From positions 149,625,859 through 149,689,858 of the forward strand of contig NC_044552.1 in assembly GCF_007565055.1 (NCBI RefSeq): a stretch of 64,000 bases of DNA, in the 5' to 3' direction. Source of the DNA: Rhinopithecus roxellana (taxonomy: Eukaryota; Chordata; Mammalia; Primates; Cercopithecidae). The stretch's first letter is position 1, and every line of letters starts with the position of its first letter. This document shows, one piece after another, positions 49,320 through 60,958 of this stretch. Under the pieces are notes generated by a model. The model was not told the origin of the DNA. It ran no database searches and worked only from the letters and a program-made list of their open reading frames with translations. The position numbers and the translations under genes are program-made.

Positions 49320-50160
49320 CTGTACAACTACACATAACATAAAATTTATCATCTTATCCATTTTAAAGTGAACAATTCAGTGGCATTTAGCACACTGAGT
49401 GTTGGGCAACCACCATCTCGGCCTAGTTCCAGAACATTCTCCTCATTCCCAAAAGAAAACTCTATGCCTCTTAAGCTGCCATTTCCCATTTCCCCCTCAC
49501 CTCAACCCTTAGAACTATCCATCTACCTCCTGTCTCTACAAATTTGCCTATTCTGGGCATTTCCTGTCAATGTAGTCACACACGAGGTATCCTTCTGTGT
49601 CTGGCTTCCTTCACCTGGCATGATGATTTCAAGGTTCATGTACGTATGTTCACGTATGTCTACACCAGAGATGGTACATCAATGTAGTCATACACGAGGT
49701 ATCCTTCTGTGTCTGGCTTCCTTCACTTAGCATGATGTTGTCAAGGCTTATGTATGTTACAGCATGTTTCAGGGCTACGTTCCTTTTTATGACTGAACAA
49801 TATTCTATTGTAGGGATGGACCATATTTTGTTTATTCATTCACTCATGGATGAACACTTAGGATCTTTTGGCTATTGTAAATAATGCTGTTATAAACATT
49901 CAGATGTAAATTTTTGTTTGAACGCTTGTTTTCAAGTCTTTTGGGTAGAAAGTAGAAATGATGGTTCACACGGCAGTTCTGCGTTTAACTTACGGAGGGA
50001 GTGCCTGCTGTCTGCCACAGTGCTAAACCGTTGTATGTCCAGCCAACAGAGACAAGTGTTTCCATTCCCCTATCCACCCAGAATTTATTTTGTCTTTTTT
50101 AAACTGATGTAACCACCGGACTGGGATGAAATGGTTTCATAGTACTTTGGCTCATAGTAT
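49320..50160 (-). mobile_element. Old L1, antisense 3' part
   Basis: Text taaagtgaacaattcagtgg, ctacaaatttgcctattctg, atgactgaacaatattctat and ttggctattgtaaataatgc is characteristic of antisense L1M 3' sequence. An internal imperfect duplication of about 110 bp (cacgaggtatccttctgtgt at about 49583 and 49694) is present. Confidence 0.75.
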
Positions 50161-50406
50161 TAGATTACTATAAAAAATATCTACCTCAAAGAAAAACTCA
50201 GCTGGAAATTATAATATTAATACTTTAATTAAATAAAATTGTTAATCTAATTGAAGAATGTAATCTCTTTTTACTAGACCAAAGAAAAACTTTCTGATGT
50301 GAATTTTGTCATATATTTTTAGAAAACTTTGCTCTTACCTGCAGAGCCGGGACGTTATAAATAAAGAATTCATCGTTGCTTAGCAAGGCATCACTAACAA
50401 CAGGTT

Positions 50407-50690
50407 TTGTTTTGTTTTAGAGACAGCGTCTCTGTCAGCCAGGCTGGAGTGCGGTGGTGCCATCATGGCTCACTGCAGCCTCAAACTTCCGAGCTCAAGC
50501 AATCCTCTCACCTCAGCCTCCCCAGTAGCTGGGAAGATAGGCATCACCCTGATTGGCTAATTTTTTAAATTTTTGTAGAGATGGGGTCTTGATTTGTTGC
50601 CCAGGCTTCTTTTGAACTCCTGGTGTCAAGCAATCCTCCCACCTCCCAGAATGCTGGGATTATAGGCATGAGCCCCCACGCCTAGCCCTA
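50407..50690 (-). mobile_element. Alu, antisense, old (AluJ-like)
   Basis: From gttttgttttagagacagcg to gcatgagcccccacgcctag. Many differences from younger Alus. Confidence 0.9.
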
Positions 50691-50847
50691 ACAGAAATAT
50701 TTTGATGAATTTTTGGTTTATGGTAGTTAATTGTGGGAGCAATTTATTTCTACCTGTTGGATGGTATTTTCTCTCTCAGTTACAAAATAAAATCGGCTAC
50801 AATCAGATCGCAAGCTTGTTTATGTATCAAGATATGTCATGGAGACC

Positions 50848-51141
50848 GTTTGCAGTGGCTCACGCCTGTAATCTCAGCACCTTGGGAGGCCAAGGCGGGT
50901 GGATCACCTGAGGTCAGGAGTTCAAGACCAGCCTAGCCATCATGGTGAAACCCCGTCTCTACTAAAAATACAAAGATTAGCCAGGCTTGGTGGCAAGCAC
51001 CTGTAATCCCAGCTATTCAGGAGGCTGAGGCAGGAGAACCACTTTAACCTGGCAGGTGGACGTTGCAGGGAGCCGAAATCATACCCCCATACTCCAGCCT
51101 GGGTGACAGAGTGAGGCTCCGTCTCAAAAGAAAAAAAAAAA
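50848..51141 (+). mobile_element. Alu with 18-bp target duplication
   Basis: A sense Alu flanked by agatatgtcatggagacc (50830-50847) and agatatgtcatggaaacc (from 51142). It ends about 100 bp before the first exon-like block on the plus strand. Confidence 0.95.
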
Positions 51142-51244
51142 AGATATGTCATGGAAACCATTAAGTGTGATGCTCACTACAAAGTAGAAATGAATAGCAG
51201 TGTTTTATAATGGTTACTTATGAGGAGTGTTTTCTTTTAAACAG

Positions 51245-51423
51245 GAAGCAAATGATTCCCTACTTTGCTAGAATCTCTCAAAACAGGATGAGGCAAGAAT
51301 CAGCAGAGACTGCTTTGCTGGACATTTTACAGAGAATTCTGGAGAGCAACAATGAAAAGGAAGAGTTAAAAGGGATCTTTGAGAAAACTTCAAAACAGGG
51401 CCATGAAACAGCGATCTTCACAG
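51245..51423 (+). pseudogene. Exon-like block A of an unrecognised nested locus
   Basis: The block is open throughout in one frame (59 full codons) and reads KQMIPYFARISQNRMRQESA and onward through ILESNNEKEELK to GHETAIFT. It is bounded by a good acceptor (gttttcttttaaacag) and a possible donor (TTCACAG|GTGATG). Entry phase leaves one base, and exit phase is 1. The final G plus AT of block B makes Asp. The peptide is hydrophilic and probably helical. I do not recognise the gene. It runs opposite to SMOC2 within intron 2. It could be a relic of a duplicated gene, a real small gene, or chance. Confidence 0.45.
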
Positions 51424-51560
51424 GTGATGCTGAATTTGGTAGTCCTAAGCCCAGAGAGTTCCTCTTTCAGGGACTCCTGTCTATAACAGAATGGAATAAC
51501 ATAAACACGCTAAGCTAGGCAAAAGTGAATCAAAGTAACTCCTTCTGTTGGTCTTCCAAG

Positions 51561-51647
51561 ATGCTTTGTCTACACCAGAAATGATGCCTCAAGATTTTGA
51601 TGCTGCTCAGCTTCCTACTGCAATAGGCAGAGAACTTTGGGACACAG
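51561..51647 (+). pseudogene. Exon-like block B of the same nested locus
   Basis: This 87-bp block has acceptor ccttctgttggtcttccaag and donor GACACAG|GTAATT, both good. In the frame set by block A it reads Asp then ALSTPEMMPQDFDAAQLPTA and IGRELWDT plus one base, with no stop. Phase is 1 at both ends. Two independent splice signals and phase agreement with A make chance less likely. Confidence 0.45.
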
Positions 51648-52122
51648 GTAATTACTGCGGTGTCTCACTCATCCATATAGAAGGAGCAGCTAGCTGGATA
51701 TGTGGTCAACAGATGCTCTGACTCTGGATCTCACAAGGTCACTGAATGGCTACAATTATGGCCACGGCCATGTAAACCCTTCAAATTCAGGCTCAGCTTC
51801 CACTACCATCTCCCCATGACCCAGTGCAGGGCTGGCCGGGACGGGGCTGGTGTGGGAACACCATGGACTGAACGAGCAAATGGCAGCCAGGCAGAGGACA
51901 CATATGGTGCCTTTGTAGTGGCCACGGCAATGATAGCCCTCAGAGTGGCATGGTTTTTATTGATTTTGGCATCAAATGAAGGCAGACACTGTGTTTTAAA
52001 AGTTGTAGTATTTTACTCACCCATAATTTTGAAGGCCAGAGTCAGAAAACCTAAGCATGCTGTGCTGCAATGCTGTCCAGCAGAACTGAAGTTTTCTTTT
52101 CCATCCTAATATCCTAATATAG

Positions 52123-52351
52123 ATGGAAGTGCTGTGATAAGCACTCCCAATCCCAGTGATCTGCAGCCTTTGGTCAGCAAAAGCAGCATGATGCATCCCC
52201 CCAGCAACAGACTAGTACATCCATCCGACCGTCCCTTGACCATAACCAGAATGACACTATTCCAGAGCTAAGGGAGATGGGAACGACATTTTCATTTTAC
52301 ATTAAGTATTCTCTTTTTAAATGCATCAAGGCAGAAACGATATTACAATAG
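52123..52351 (+). pseudogene. Exon-like block C, apparently frameshifted
   Basis: After an acceptor-like ...ctaatatag, the A-B frame continues as Asp then GSAVISTPNPS. The strongly protein-like text then moves to another frame (SAAFGQQKQHDASPQQQTST and on to NQNDTIPELREMG) and ends at TAG 52349-52351. This is what a one-base deletion near 52157-52160 would give. No clear donor was found, so the last coding exon may lie here. The frameshift is the main reason for calling the locus a pseudogene. Confidence 0.4.
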
Positions 52352-53009
52352 GAAATCCCTAAATATGTAACTGAGATTGCCAGATTGTAAAGACAAAGTT
52401 AAGAGAAACTGCAAACCTGTTGCAAGACTGTACTACAGTATTCAGACAGCCTTTATAATATTTACACAAGAAACCACAGATCATACCCATCTCTATGAAA
52501 ATTAGTAACAGTGATTTTCAACAGATCGAAATGGAATGATTGCATAAATGGTCACCAAATCTTTTGCAGGAAGGCTGATTAGAACCTTCCAGAGGGCAGA
52601 AGCTCCGTAGGCTGTGCGGAGAGGCCCCTGCTCCTCTGATGAGCCGGTGCCTTGGGTTTGGTGGTGCCGCTAAAGCAAACCGAGGAAAGGTCCTTTGGAT
52701 GTGCAACATTCCAGGAACATCCGGCTGTGTTTCTGATCACGGCTGCACATGAGACTGAAGGCCCTGAACCTCCGGTTATGTCTACTCCAGCCTGTGAGGA
52801 GGGCGCTCCCAAACATCAGACGTGTTAAAATACCATAAGCGAGTTAAGGTAAACATACTCTGGGTAGAGCTTCTGCAAGACACAAGCACAGATCCAATTG
52901 AAGTTGCTTCCGATAGCTGCGTCTGCGGGAAGGAAATCCAACCTGGAAAGGGTGGAGCCAGGGATAAGCACCTGGCCCAGAAGCCCAGGGCACAGAATCA
53001 CAGACACTC

Positions 53010-53828
53010 GTGCTCATTCACACATGCACGCATACACACTCTCTCACACACATGCATGCTCAGACACATGAACACACATTCATACTCAAACAAGGATGCA
53101 CACTCACACACGCATGCATGCACACTCATGCACACACATAAACACTCACACATTCACACAAGCATACACACAGTCTCATACATGCACACATGCACGTTTA
53201 CACACACACGCACACTGTCACACACATGCACACTCACACAAGGATACACACACTTTCACACATGCATTATTAAAAAACTTACACATTAAAATAATTATAA
53301 AGATTATTAAAAATAATCATAATTGCATATATGCTTGTGTGTGCATGAGTGTGCATGTGTGATTGTGAGTGTATGCTTGTGTATGAGTTCGTGTGTGTGA
53401 ATGTTTGTGTGAATGTGCCTGTGTATTCATGTGCCTGTGAGTGTGCATGTGTGTGTGTGCGTGTGTGAATGTACATGAGTGTTCATGTGTGAGAGCATGT
53501 GTATGCTTGAGTGTGCATGTATGTGAGAGTGCGCACATGTGTGTGAATGCGTGAGTGTGCGTATGTGAGACGGTGTGTATACTTGTGTGAGTGTGCATGT
53601 ATGAGAGTGTGCATGTATGTGTGTGAATGTATGTTCATATGCATGAGTGTCCGTGTATGTGACAGTGTGCGTGTGTGTGTGAATGTGCGTGACTGTGCAT
53701 GTGTGAATCACACGTGCACACTCAATGCACATGAACACGCATTCACACTCATACACACACAACCTCACGCATACACACACGCAAGAGAAACGCACTCTCA
53801 CACACACACTTTCACACTCACACCCCCG
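53010..53828. repeat. Strand-switching CA/TG imperfect repeat tract
   Basis: About 53010-53275 is rich in cacac/catgca on the plus strand, 53330-53705 is rich in gtgtg/tgcatg, and 53710-53828 is CA-rich again. A short AT-rich spacer (attaaaataattataaagat...) separates the first two parts. Long ORFs here are artefacts of the repeat. Confidence 0.95.
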
Positions 53829-54143
53829 CATAGATTTCCTTCGTGGAACTGACCGTCTCTCTGAGGAAAATGAGCAGGTCTATGCCACCCGATAGGAGCC
53901 AGGTGACACTCTGGCCCCGGGCGCTTGTGCAGGGATGAAGGAGCTTCATGGGGACTTTGCGACTCCCGCTTCCTCGAAGGCGAAGGCGAGGTCGTGGAAT
54001 TCGAAGGAACAGGCGGGTGCGGAGCTCTCTGGCCTGTTTCTAGGCCACTGAGTACAAGGAAGAGCTCGATGGAAACACTCATGTGATGGGAAAACCTCCA
54101 GAGAGAAAGAATTCTTAGGGTTCCTCTGAGCCGGCTCCTCGTT

Positions 54144-54833
54144 CTAGACATGCGAGGACAGAGTGCCCTGGCCGGGCTCGCGCTCCGGTGCCCTCAGCTC
54201 GTGGCTCTGAGAGTCTGGAGCTGGGCTGGGCATGGGGACACCTCCAGAGCCTGCCATCCACCGCCCAGGCCCCCTCCACAGTCCAGGGCCCTGCATTTCA
54301 CCCACACAGGGGCTTCGACGTGGCTGCTGCCAGCGCCTCACCCGGCGGAGCCTGCCCAAGCCCAGGTGAGGAAAAGGCAGGTCCTCCCTGCGGGCCGCAG
54401 GGACTACTGCTGTGCTTTCAGGAAAACTGCAACAGAAGGAGCGGAGCGCATGGAGGGATCCCTTTGGGGAGGCCTGGTCCCTCTGGAGTGTGAGATGTCC
54501 ATGGCTCCGGCTTCTTAGGCAGCGCCTGGCCTCGGAGCCCGAGAGCTCTCGCTGCTGATTGAAAGGATGGCAAAGCTGCTCCCCAGGCAGGGGCAGCCCC
54601 CCAGGTCCACGCTGGGAAGTGGAAGGAGCTGCACCTCGACCCGCATCAGGCAGGAGGCCGCCTGGCTTTCCTCCTGGAGACACTCCTGCCCCGCGGTTCC
54701 TCGCTGGAAGCATCAGGAGCAGGCGTGAGGCAGCTTGAGAAGGCCTGGGAAGGTACGACCCCAAACGCCTGCTGGGCCTCACAGCCAGGCCACGGCACCA
54801 CCGGCCACAGGAGCACAGTGGTCCCCACCCCAC
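54144..54833 (-). other. GC-rich block with the longest ORF in the window (229 codons)
   Basis: On the minus strand, the same as SMOC2, an ORF starts MGWGPLCSCGRWCRG. It is rich in Arg, Gly, Pro and Ser, has no recognisable domain, and overlaps other ORFs on both strands. The DNA is GC-rich with moderate CpG density. A chance ORF in stop-poor sequence is the likeliest reading, though an alternative exon or regulatory element cannot be excluded. Confidence 0.2.
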
Positions 54834-55135
54834 CCCAGCTCTGCAAAAGCTGCAGAGAATGCCGGAGAGACAGCTGCAGACAGGTCTCCAGGCCAGGCCT
54901 CACAGCCGACTGTCTGGAGCAATCCTGAAGAAAGGAGCTTTTCCCGGGAAGCGCTGACACGAAACGCCTTGTCATGGCGCAGCGAACTTGGATAAGCAAC
55001 CCCCAAACCGACAGTTAGGCTCCTGTTACAACCATCACTTGGCCAAGGGAGTAAACTTCTATGTGTGTATCACTCGAGGGGTGGGGTTCACCAACGGAAA
55101 GAACAGTCTCTAAACCTCATCGTAGCAGTAATCTG

Positions 55136-55436
55136 TTTTTGTTTGTTTGTTTGTTTGTTTTTTAGATGGAGTTTCACTGTTGTCGCCAGGCTGGAGTGCA
55201 ATGGCACGATCTCGGTTCACTGCAACCTCCACCTCCCGGGTTCGAGGGATTCCCCTGCCTCAGCCTCCTAAGTAGCTGGAATTACAGGCACCTGCCGCTA
55301 CGCCTGGCTAATTTTTTTGTTTTCTTTGTGTGTGTGTGTGTAATTTTAGTAGAGACGGGTGTGTGTGTAATTTTAGTAGAGACGGGGTTTCACTGTGTTG
55401 GCCGGGCTGGTCTCCTGACCTCATGATCTGCCGCCT
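55136..55436 (-). mobile_element. Alu, antisense, 5'-truncated, with internal duplication
   Basis: A gtttgtttg-rich head is followed by tagatggagtttcactgttg. Around 55327-55386, a gtgtgtgtaattttagtaga segment is duplicated in tandem. The element stops at gatctgccgcc, lacking the Alu 5' end. Confidence 0.92.
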
Positions 55437-55774
55437 AACAGTCTTTATAATAACAGCATGTGTGTTCATCTTGTGGAGATTTGAATCTGTGATACCTGTG
55501 GACTTCCGGCGCCCCGTGGGCCTCGTGTGTGCCAGGTGCTGGCTGAGTCCCACAGGCTCTCCAAAGGCTGCTGAGGTCATTGTGCAGCCTTGGAGATGGG
55601 TGCACAGAGCAATGGGTGGATGTTACAGCCTTTGTCACCACGTTTCTTTCACTCGGACTCGCCCGTTCAGAAGCTCTTGGTCCTCAGATCTCCAAGGAAG
55701 CTGCTTTTGTCCAATATGTGTTTCCAGAAATCTCAAAATAGTTCCAAGTTCTCCTGGCATTTGACTTTTTCTCT

Positions 55775-55794
55775 TTTTTTTTTTTTTTTTTTTG
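55775..55794. repeat. Poly-T tract
   Basis: About 20 consecutive T residues with no recognisable Alu or L1 body next to them. Confidence 0.9.
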
Positions 55795-58621
55795 GCTTTT
55801 CTATGGAATGTCAGAGATTTTGTTGAAAAGAAAGACAGCCCCAAAAGTCTCAGATCCAAAGAAAAATATTAATGTATTTGCAGAGTTCTGAAAACACAAA
55901 CTCCACAAATTTCTATGAAAATATGAGAAAAATGCATCAGCGTAAACCACTGCAGTTCTATTCAGGGTCAATGGTTAGATCACAGTGTGAAGTGTGCAGA
56001 ACATTGAAATTGAATTTAATTAAACATGGATTCAACTATTTTAATTGTTATTTCCAAATAGTACATCCAAAAGAGACAGGCCTACAGAACTGTCACCCAC
56101 CAAAAATGTAAAAGTGCCCCCAAAATACTAAAGACAGCAGCAGCCTCATATGTGCCAAGGTGACATTGTGCTACACTAGCCAAGGCCCACTCCAGGAATC
56201 ACGTAGAGAAAACTTGGAGGTTTATTTGTGTTACACAAATGGTCTAAAGGGACAATCCCGTGCTCCCTCTTTTACCTTCAGGGAAAAAAACTCTCAACCT
56301 GAGTTTCGTTGTGAAATGTGCAATATTTATGCTCTTAGAGGGAAACAGAAGCACAATTTGCTCAGTAGGCACCAAGCCCTGTGTCTGTTCTCACCCTTCC
56401 TGGGCTCAGTGTGTTTTGCTCCTGCTCCCCAGGAGCCGCGACTGCTGTGTTTGCAGCACTGGGACAGGTTGGATGCTGGGATGAGTGTGTAAGTGACTGA
56501 GAGTATGACAGCCTAGAGGAAGGAGCTGGCCCCTTAGGGCGAGGTCTAGGAAGCAGCCAACCCCTCAGGGAGAGGCCCTTCTTCCGCCACGAGCCAGGAT
56601 GCAGGTGCAAGGCTGCTTCTTTAGGAAAACTCCAACTGCAGATGGGAGGTGGAGGCCCCTTTTTAAAGGCAGCCTCCAGCAGGGAACAGACTTAACTGGA
56701 GGAAACATGTAGATGGAAAGCAGACCGAGCCTCTCCGAGCCCAGCCCCACATGCAAATCTAGACTATCAGAGAAGCGTGACACCCACTTATTTCAAGATC
56801 TATGATACACAGTGAACAATCTCTCCTCGGACTGATTTTAATGTTTGCTACCTTGGCAGCTGCAGCACCACACACGTGAGATTTGGAAGACTACAGGTGT
56901 CTGTGCATTCTTTCCAATAGAATCCTTTTGATTTAAGTTAAGACTGACTTTGGTTAGGTACATTTTAGTTTTGCCTACTTCTCCCTTATATTTTTTGTGT
57001 GTCATAAATGTATAGTATAAAACGACTTTGGTAACATAAATGAGAATTCCCACTGAAATAATCATCCAGAAAAGTTGGCTGAGATGCAGGTGCAAACAAA
57101 CTAACAAGGATATGACCAAAAAGGACATCTGTGTTTAATTGACATTTGTTCTCCTTATCCAAAAAGAATGTCACTTTGACCCTGCAGCTGGGTATGGCAA
57201 AGATCTGAAGTCACATGCTGGGGAGACACCTGAAAAACCCACAAGCCAGAGAGGGTCACAGGTGCTTCCGCCCAGAGAGATGGACCAACCATCCTCCCTC
57301 CTTTGTCTAAGAAATCCCTCACACACTTCTCCTCAAAGGCTACAGCTAAAGCAGAGGCTTCCTCGCGGCCTTTCAATGGAATATCCAACTGGCGTTATCT
57401 AAGGGAACATGGCAAGAAAAGGGAACATGAAATTCCAAGTTTAATGAGGTGCTGTGACCTCCCCAGTTCTACAGCACTTGTTTCCACAAGCTGAGACTTT
57501 ATAGGTAATCACTTCTAAAATCTTCGGTGATGAGTACATCATCTGATATTTAAATTTATTCTTAAATTGTTTCTCTTTTCTCAGCACAGATAACTGAGAT
57601 TTATAACTACAGCCAAGGCATCAAATCACATCTGAGTCTTTCTCCAGTGTGAGTCTCACACACATCAGTCAGACGCAAAGGAGAGAAGAACATGCTTCCT
57701 TCAAGCCATGTACCTGGCTCCACGCCGACTTTCCATAACCCATGGCCTTGTGGTTTCCCAGGCGAAGCATGCTGGAAATCACGTTATCCCTGGACAGTTG
57801 TCCAAGGCACCACTGTCCTTCCTAGCCAACGAAGCAAGTCTTCTAGCAGTAGAGCATTGGTGGTGCAAGGAAGCAAAACGTGGAAGAAGACCCACTGTTC
57901 TTGGTGGGCGTGTCTCCCTGAGTCTGAAAGATGCTTCTTAAAGGAGTAGCTGATCTCCAAAGAAACAGACTGACTTGTTCTTTCTCAGATGCAGGGTAAA
58001 CAAATTTGCAGTGTTGGGGCAGGCTACGGAAGCAGCACTTTGGGGTCCTATGCTTATGACCCCACAAGTAGGCACCACTAGGCTCTGGAGAACTCCCATG
58101 AGGGCACCCTGTGCATACCACTGTGTGCCCCATGGCTGGCCCTTGTGTGGAGGGAGGTGTCCTGCCACCCCGTAGGGCCCCAGCTGTCCACCTCATAGGA
58201 GGGTCTGAAGACAGCCTGGGTGTTGGGAGTGTCCAGAATCCTATTGAAAATCTCACATGAAACTGTTTCCAGTGCTAGAAGCAGGCCTGTCAGTTCCCAT
58301 CTGGAGGATGCTACCAGGGACAAAGATTCTTAGAGTCCCTGAGTTCTGGGGAACCCAGTGCTGAACTGAATCAAATGAAGAGATGAGCTCCCTGAGAGGT
58401 TATCTGATGCAGAACAGCATGGACTCACTCTCAGCCCCAGTGCTCTTCGAGGAATCATTCAGTAAGAAGAAAATGCCAATTTACCAAATGTGTCAATATC
58501 AAGTAAATGTCAGGACTTATTAAAAGAATCAGGTTGAAGCAAATTGATCATAAAATTTTAGAATCACATAGAACCAAGCTGCTCAGGAAATGTCGGTTGT
58601 CCACTTGAATAAATTAAGAGT

Positions 58622-58692
58622 TTGTGTGTGTGTTTATGTGAGTGTGTATGTGTGTAGGTATGTGTGTGTGTATTTGTGTGTGTGTGTGTGTC
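58622..58692. repeat. Imperfect (TG)n microsatellite
   Basis: tgtgtgtg runs interrupted by tatg, aggta and atttg. Confidence 0.95.
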
Positions 58693-59182
58693 TCCCATTA
58701 AATGAATCTAAGAGATTTCATCCAAGTTTTCACCAAGGGAATTAGAACTAAAATAATGTACAGTTTACTGAAACCTAAATGTCTACTGAGAAAAAAAACC
58801 TATAAGGACAAAATAGTGATATAGAACTATAGAACTTCAGGTACATTAGATTCAACAAATTATTTTCCTTTTCCTTGAGATAAGAAGGGATACTTAGGGA
58901 AAAAATAAATCAGTCATTTACAAAACATCATTTACTTTAAATGGTATGTTCTATTTTCCCTACACCACAAAGAAAGCTGAAGCAGCTATTGCTGCTGCTA
59001 TAGTCAAAGTTTCAACTTGTGTTTTAATGTAGATAGTGCATACGAGTATACAATTCAGTGAAAGAATGTCAAATGCTTTCAATTTTAATCATGTTATCTT
59101 TATTTTTGTGGACTTTTTCATAGAAAGATATTTCACATCTGTGTTTTAAATAACTTTAAACTATTTTTTCTACTACAGTAAA

Positions 59183-59183
<1 letters not shown>

Positions 59184-59224
<41 letters not shown>
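59184..59224. repeat. (TG)n microsatellite
   Basis: A short atatat run leads into about 18 uninterrupted TG units. Confidence 0.97.
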
Positions 59225-59226
<2 letters not shown>

Positions 59227-60594
59227 AGTTCTTTCTCTTTCACACATTTTCCAAGTGTTGTTATTTTCTATTTGGGCTAAAGTTAGATGGAGTCAGCTCC
59301 TCAGTGTGCGGGTACACTGGAGGGTCAGTGGGTAGCATCATCACCAACTATCAGCTGTTTCTAGAAGGGGCTGGCACTCCCTCAGGCCATAGAAAGTGGT
59401 TTTCCAGAGTCCCCATGAGCTGCTTCAAACAGATGAGTGTCCAGAGCCCAGCTTTCTGAAATGGATCCTGAGGTCTGGGGTAGGTTCCATGAGCTGGCAG
59501 CGACTAGCCCAGGCCACTTGCTGTGGTGCCTGCCACACCTGTCCCACTAAGTTCACGTCAGCATCTTTAAACTTTGTGTTTGGGATCCAGCTATGATACC
59601 GCCACTGCACTTCATTTATTTAAAGTATGAATCAAATACTTTTTTACTGCATTTTGTTCCTTGCAATCTCCGTAGCATATTGAGGTTAATGAGGGAATTA
59701 AAGTTCCATTTTCCCTTTGAAAGTAGCTCACCCCTCCATTTGTGGTCCTTTCTAAAGCACGCCAGGGTTTCAGCACAGCAAGACTCACTGCAATCGTGCT
59801 GGTGACACTGGGGCCTGGCACAGCTGGACAAAGGCCAAGGTGGGTGCTGGGATGGGGCAGCTTGGTGAGCTCAGGGAAGCATGCACCATGCAGAACAGCA
59901 ACTTTCATGCATCCCTGCTCTGCCCGCGACTTCTTGTGTCTTTCCATTTTCCATAGTCACGAAAATTCCAGGATCCAGCACTCAGCCCTGCCAGCCTGGC
60001 TCCACCTACTTCCCTCTCAGGCCCTCCTGTCGGTCCTCATAGGACCCTCCGAGTGGGCTTTTGCTCCAGGGTCTCCATGACTCCCCCAGCGTCAGGGGAG
60101 GATAACACCATTATGTGATAAACACTTTAGAAACAGCATCTGACCGCAAAACCAGAATGGGACTTTAAGCTCCACAGCATCATTCTCTCTTGTGCCCTCA
60201 GATGTATAATAAAATCATCTTCCCAGGGACTCTTACTGGAGAATCTACCTGCCTACCTACCGTGCCCCATACCTGGCATCTGTGTAGCCTTTAAAAGCTG
60301 CGTCCTGAACTACTCTGACTTTGAACAAACTGTAATTTCAGAAAAAAAAAAATCCTTGATAATGAATAGCCATTTGTCATGGGCAAAGCCACAGGTGCAT
60401 GTGGAGAGGAGTCTGACCTTTAAATCAGGAGTCTGTGCACACTGCAGGCAGATAAATGCATAGGGATTGGGTTTGCCACCGGGCAAAGACCAGGGCTCTA
60501 GAGGGAGTTTATCCTGTTCCTTGTTTTCAGAGTACTAAATCTGGGTAAAGTCACGTGTTTCTTAATAACAGGGATAAATTCTGAGAAATCACCC

Positions 60595-60958
60595 TGATAT
60601 GGTTTGGCTGTGTCCCCACCCAAATCCCACCTTGAACTGTAGTTCCCCACGTGTCATGGGAGGGACCTGGTGGGAGGTAATTTAATAACCCCCATGGTGG
60701 CTTCCCTCATGCTGTTCTCAGGATAGTGAGTTCTCACGAGATCTGACGGTTTTATACGGGGCTTCCCTCTTTTGCTCGGCACTTCTCCTTCCTACCATCA
60801 TGTGAAGAAGGATGTGTTTGCTTCCCCTTCCACCATGATTGTAAGTTTCCTGAGTCCTCCCCAGCTGTGCAGAACTATGAGTCAATTAAACCCCTTTCCT
60901 TATAAATATCCCGGTCTTGGGTAGATCTTTATTAGCAGTGTGAGAACAAACTAATACA
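60595..60958 (+). mobile_element. Solo THE1-type MaLR LTR
   Basis: This 364-bp LTR runs from tgatatggtttggctgtgtc to aactaataca. Internal text includes catgggagggacctggtggg, ttctcacgagatctgacggt, gaaggatgtgtttgcttccc and ggtagatctttattagcagt, as in THE1B. Near-identical 5-bp flanks caccc (60590-60594) and cacct (60959-60963) fit the target duplication. It is non-coding. Its sense strand is opposite to SMOC2. Confidence 0.95.

Noticed and set aside
52822..53831. His/Thr- and Cys/Val-rich ORFs of up to 155 codons
   Set aside because: They are translations of the CA/TG repeat in several frames on both strands.
55308..55580. ORFs with repeated LLKLHTH or CNFSRDG text
   Set aside because: They derive from the internal duplication in an antisense Alu.
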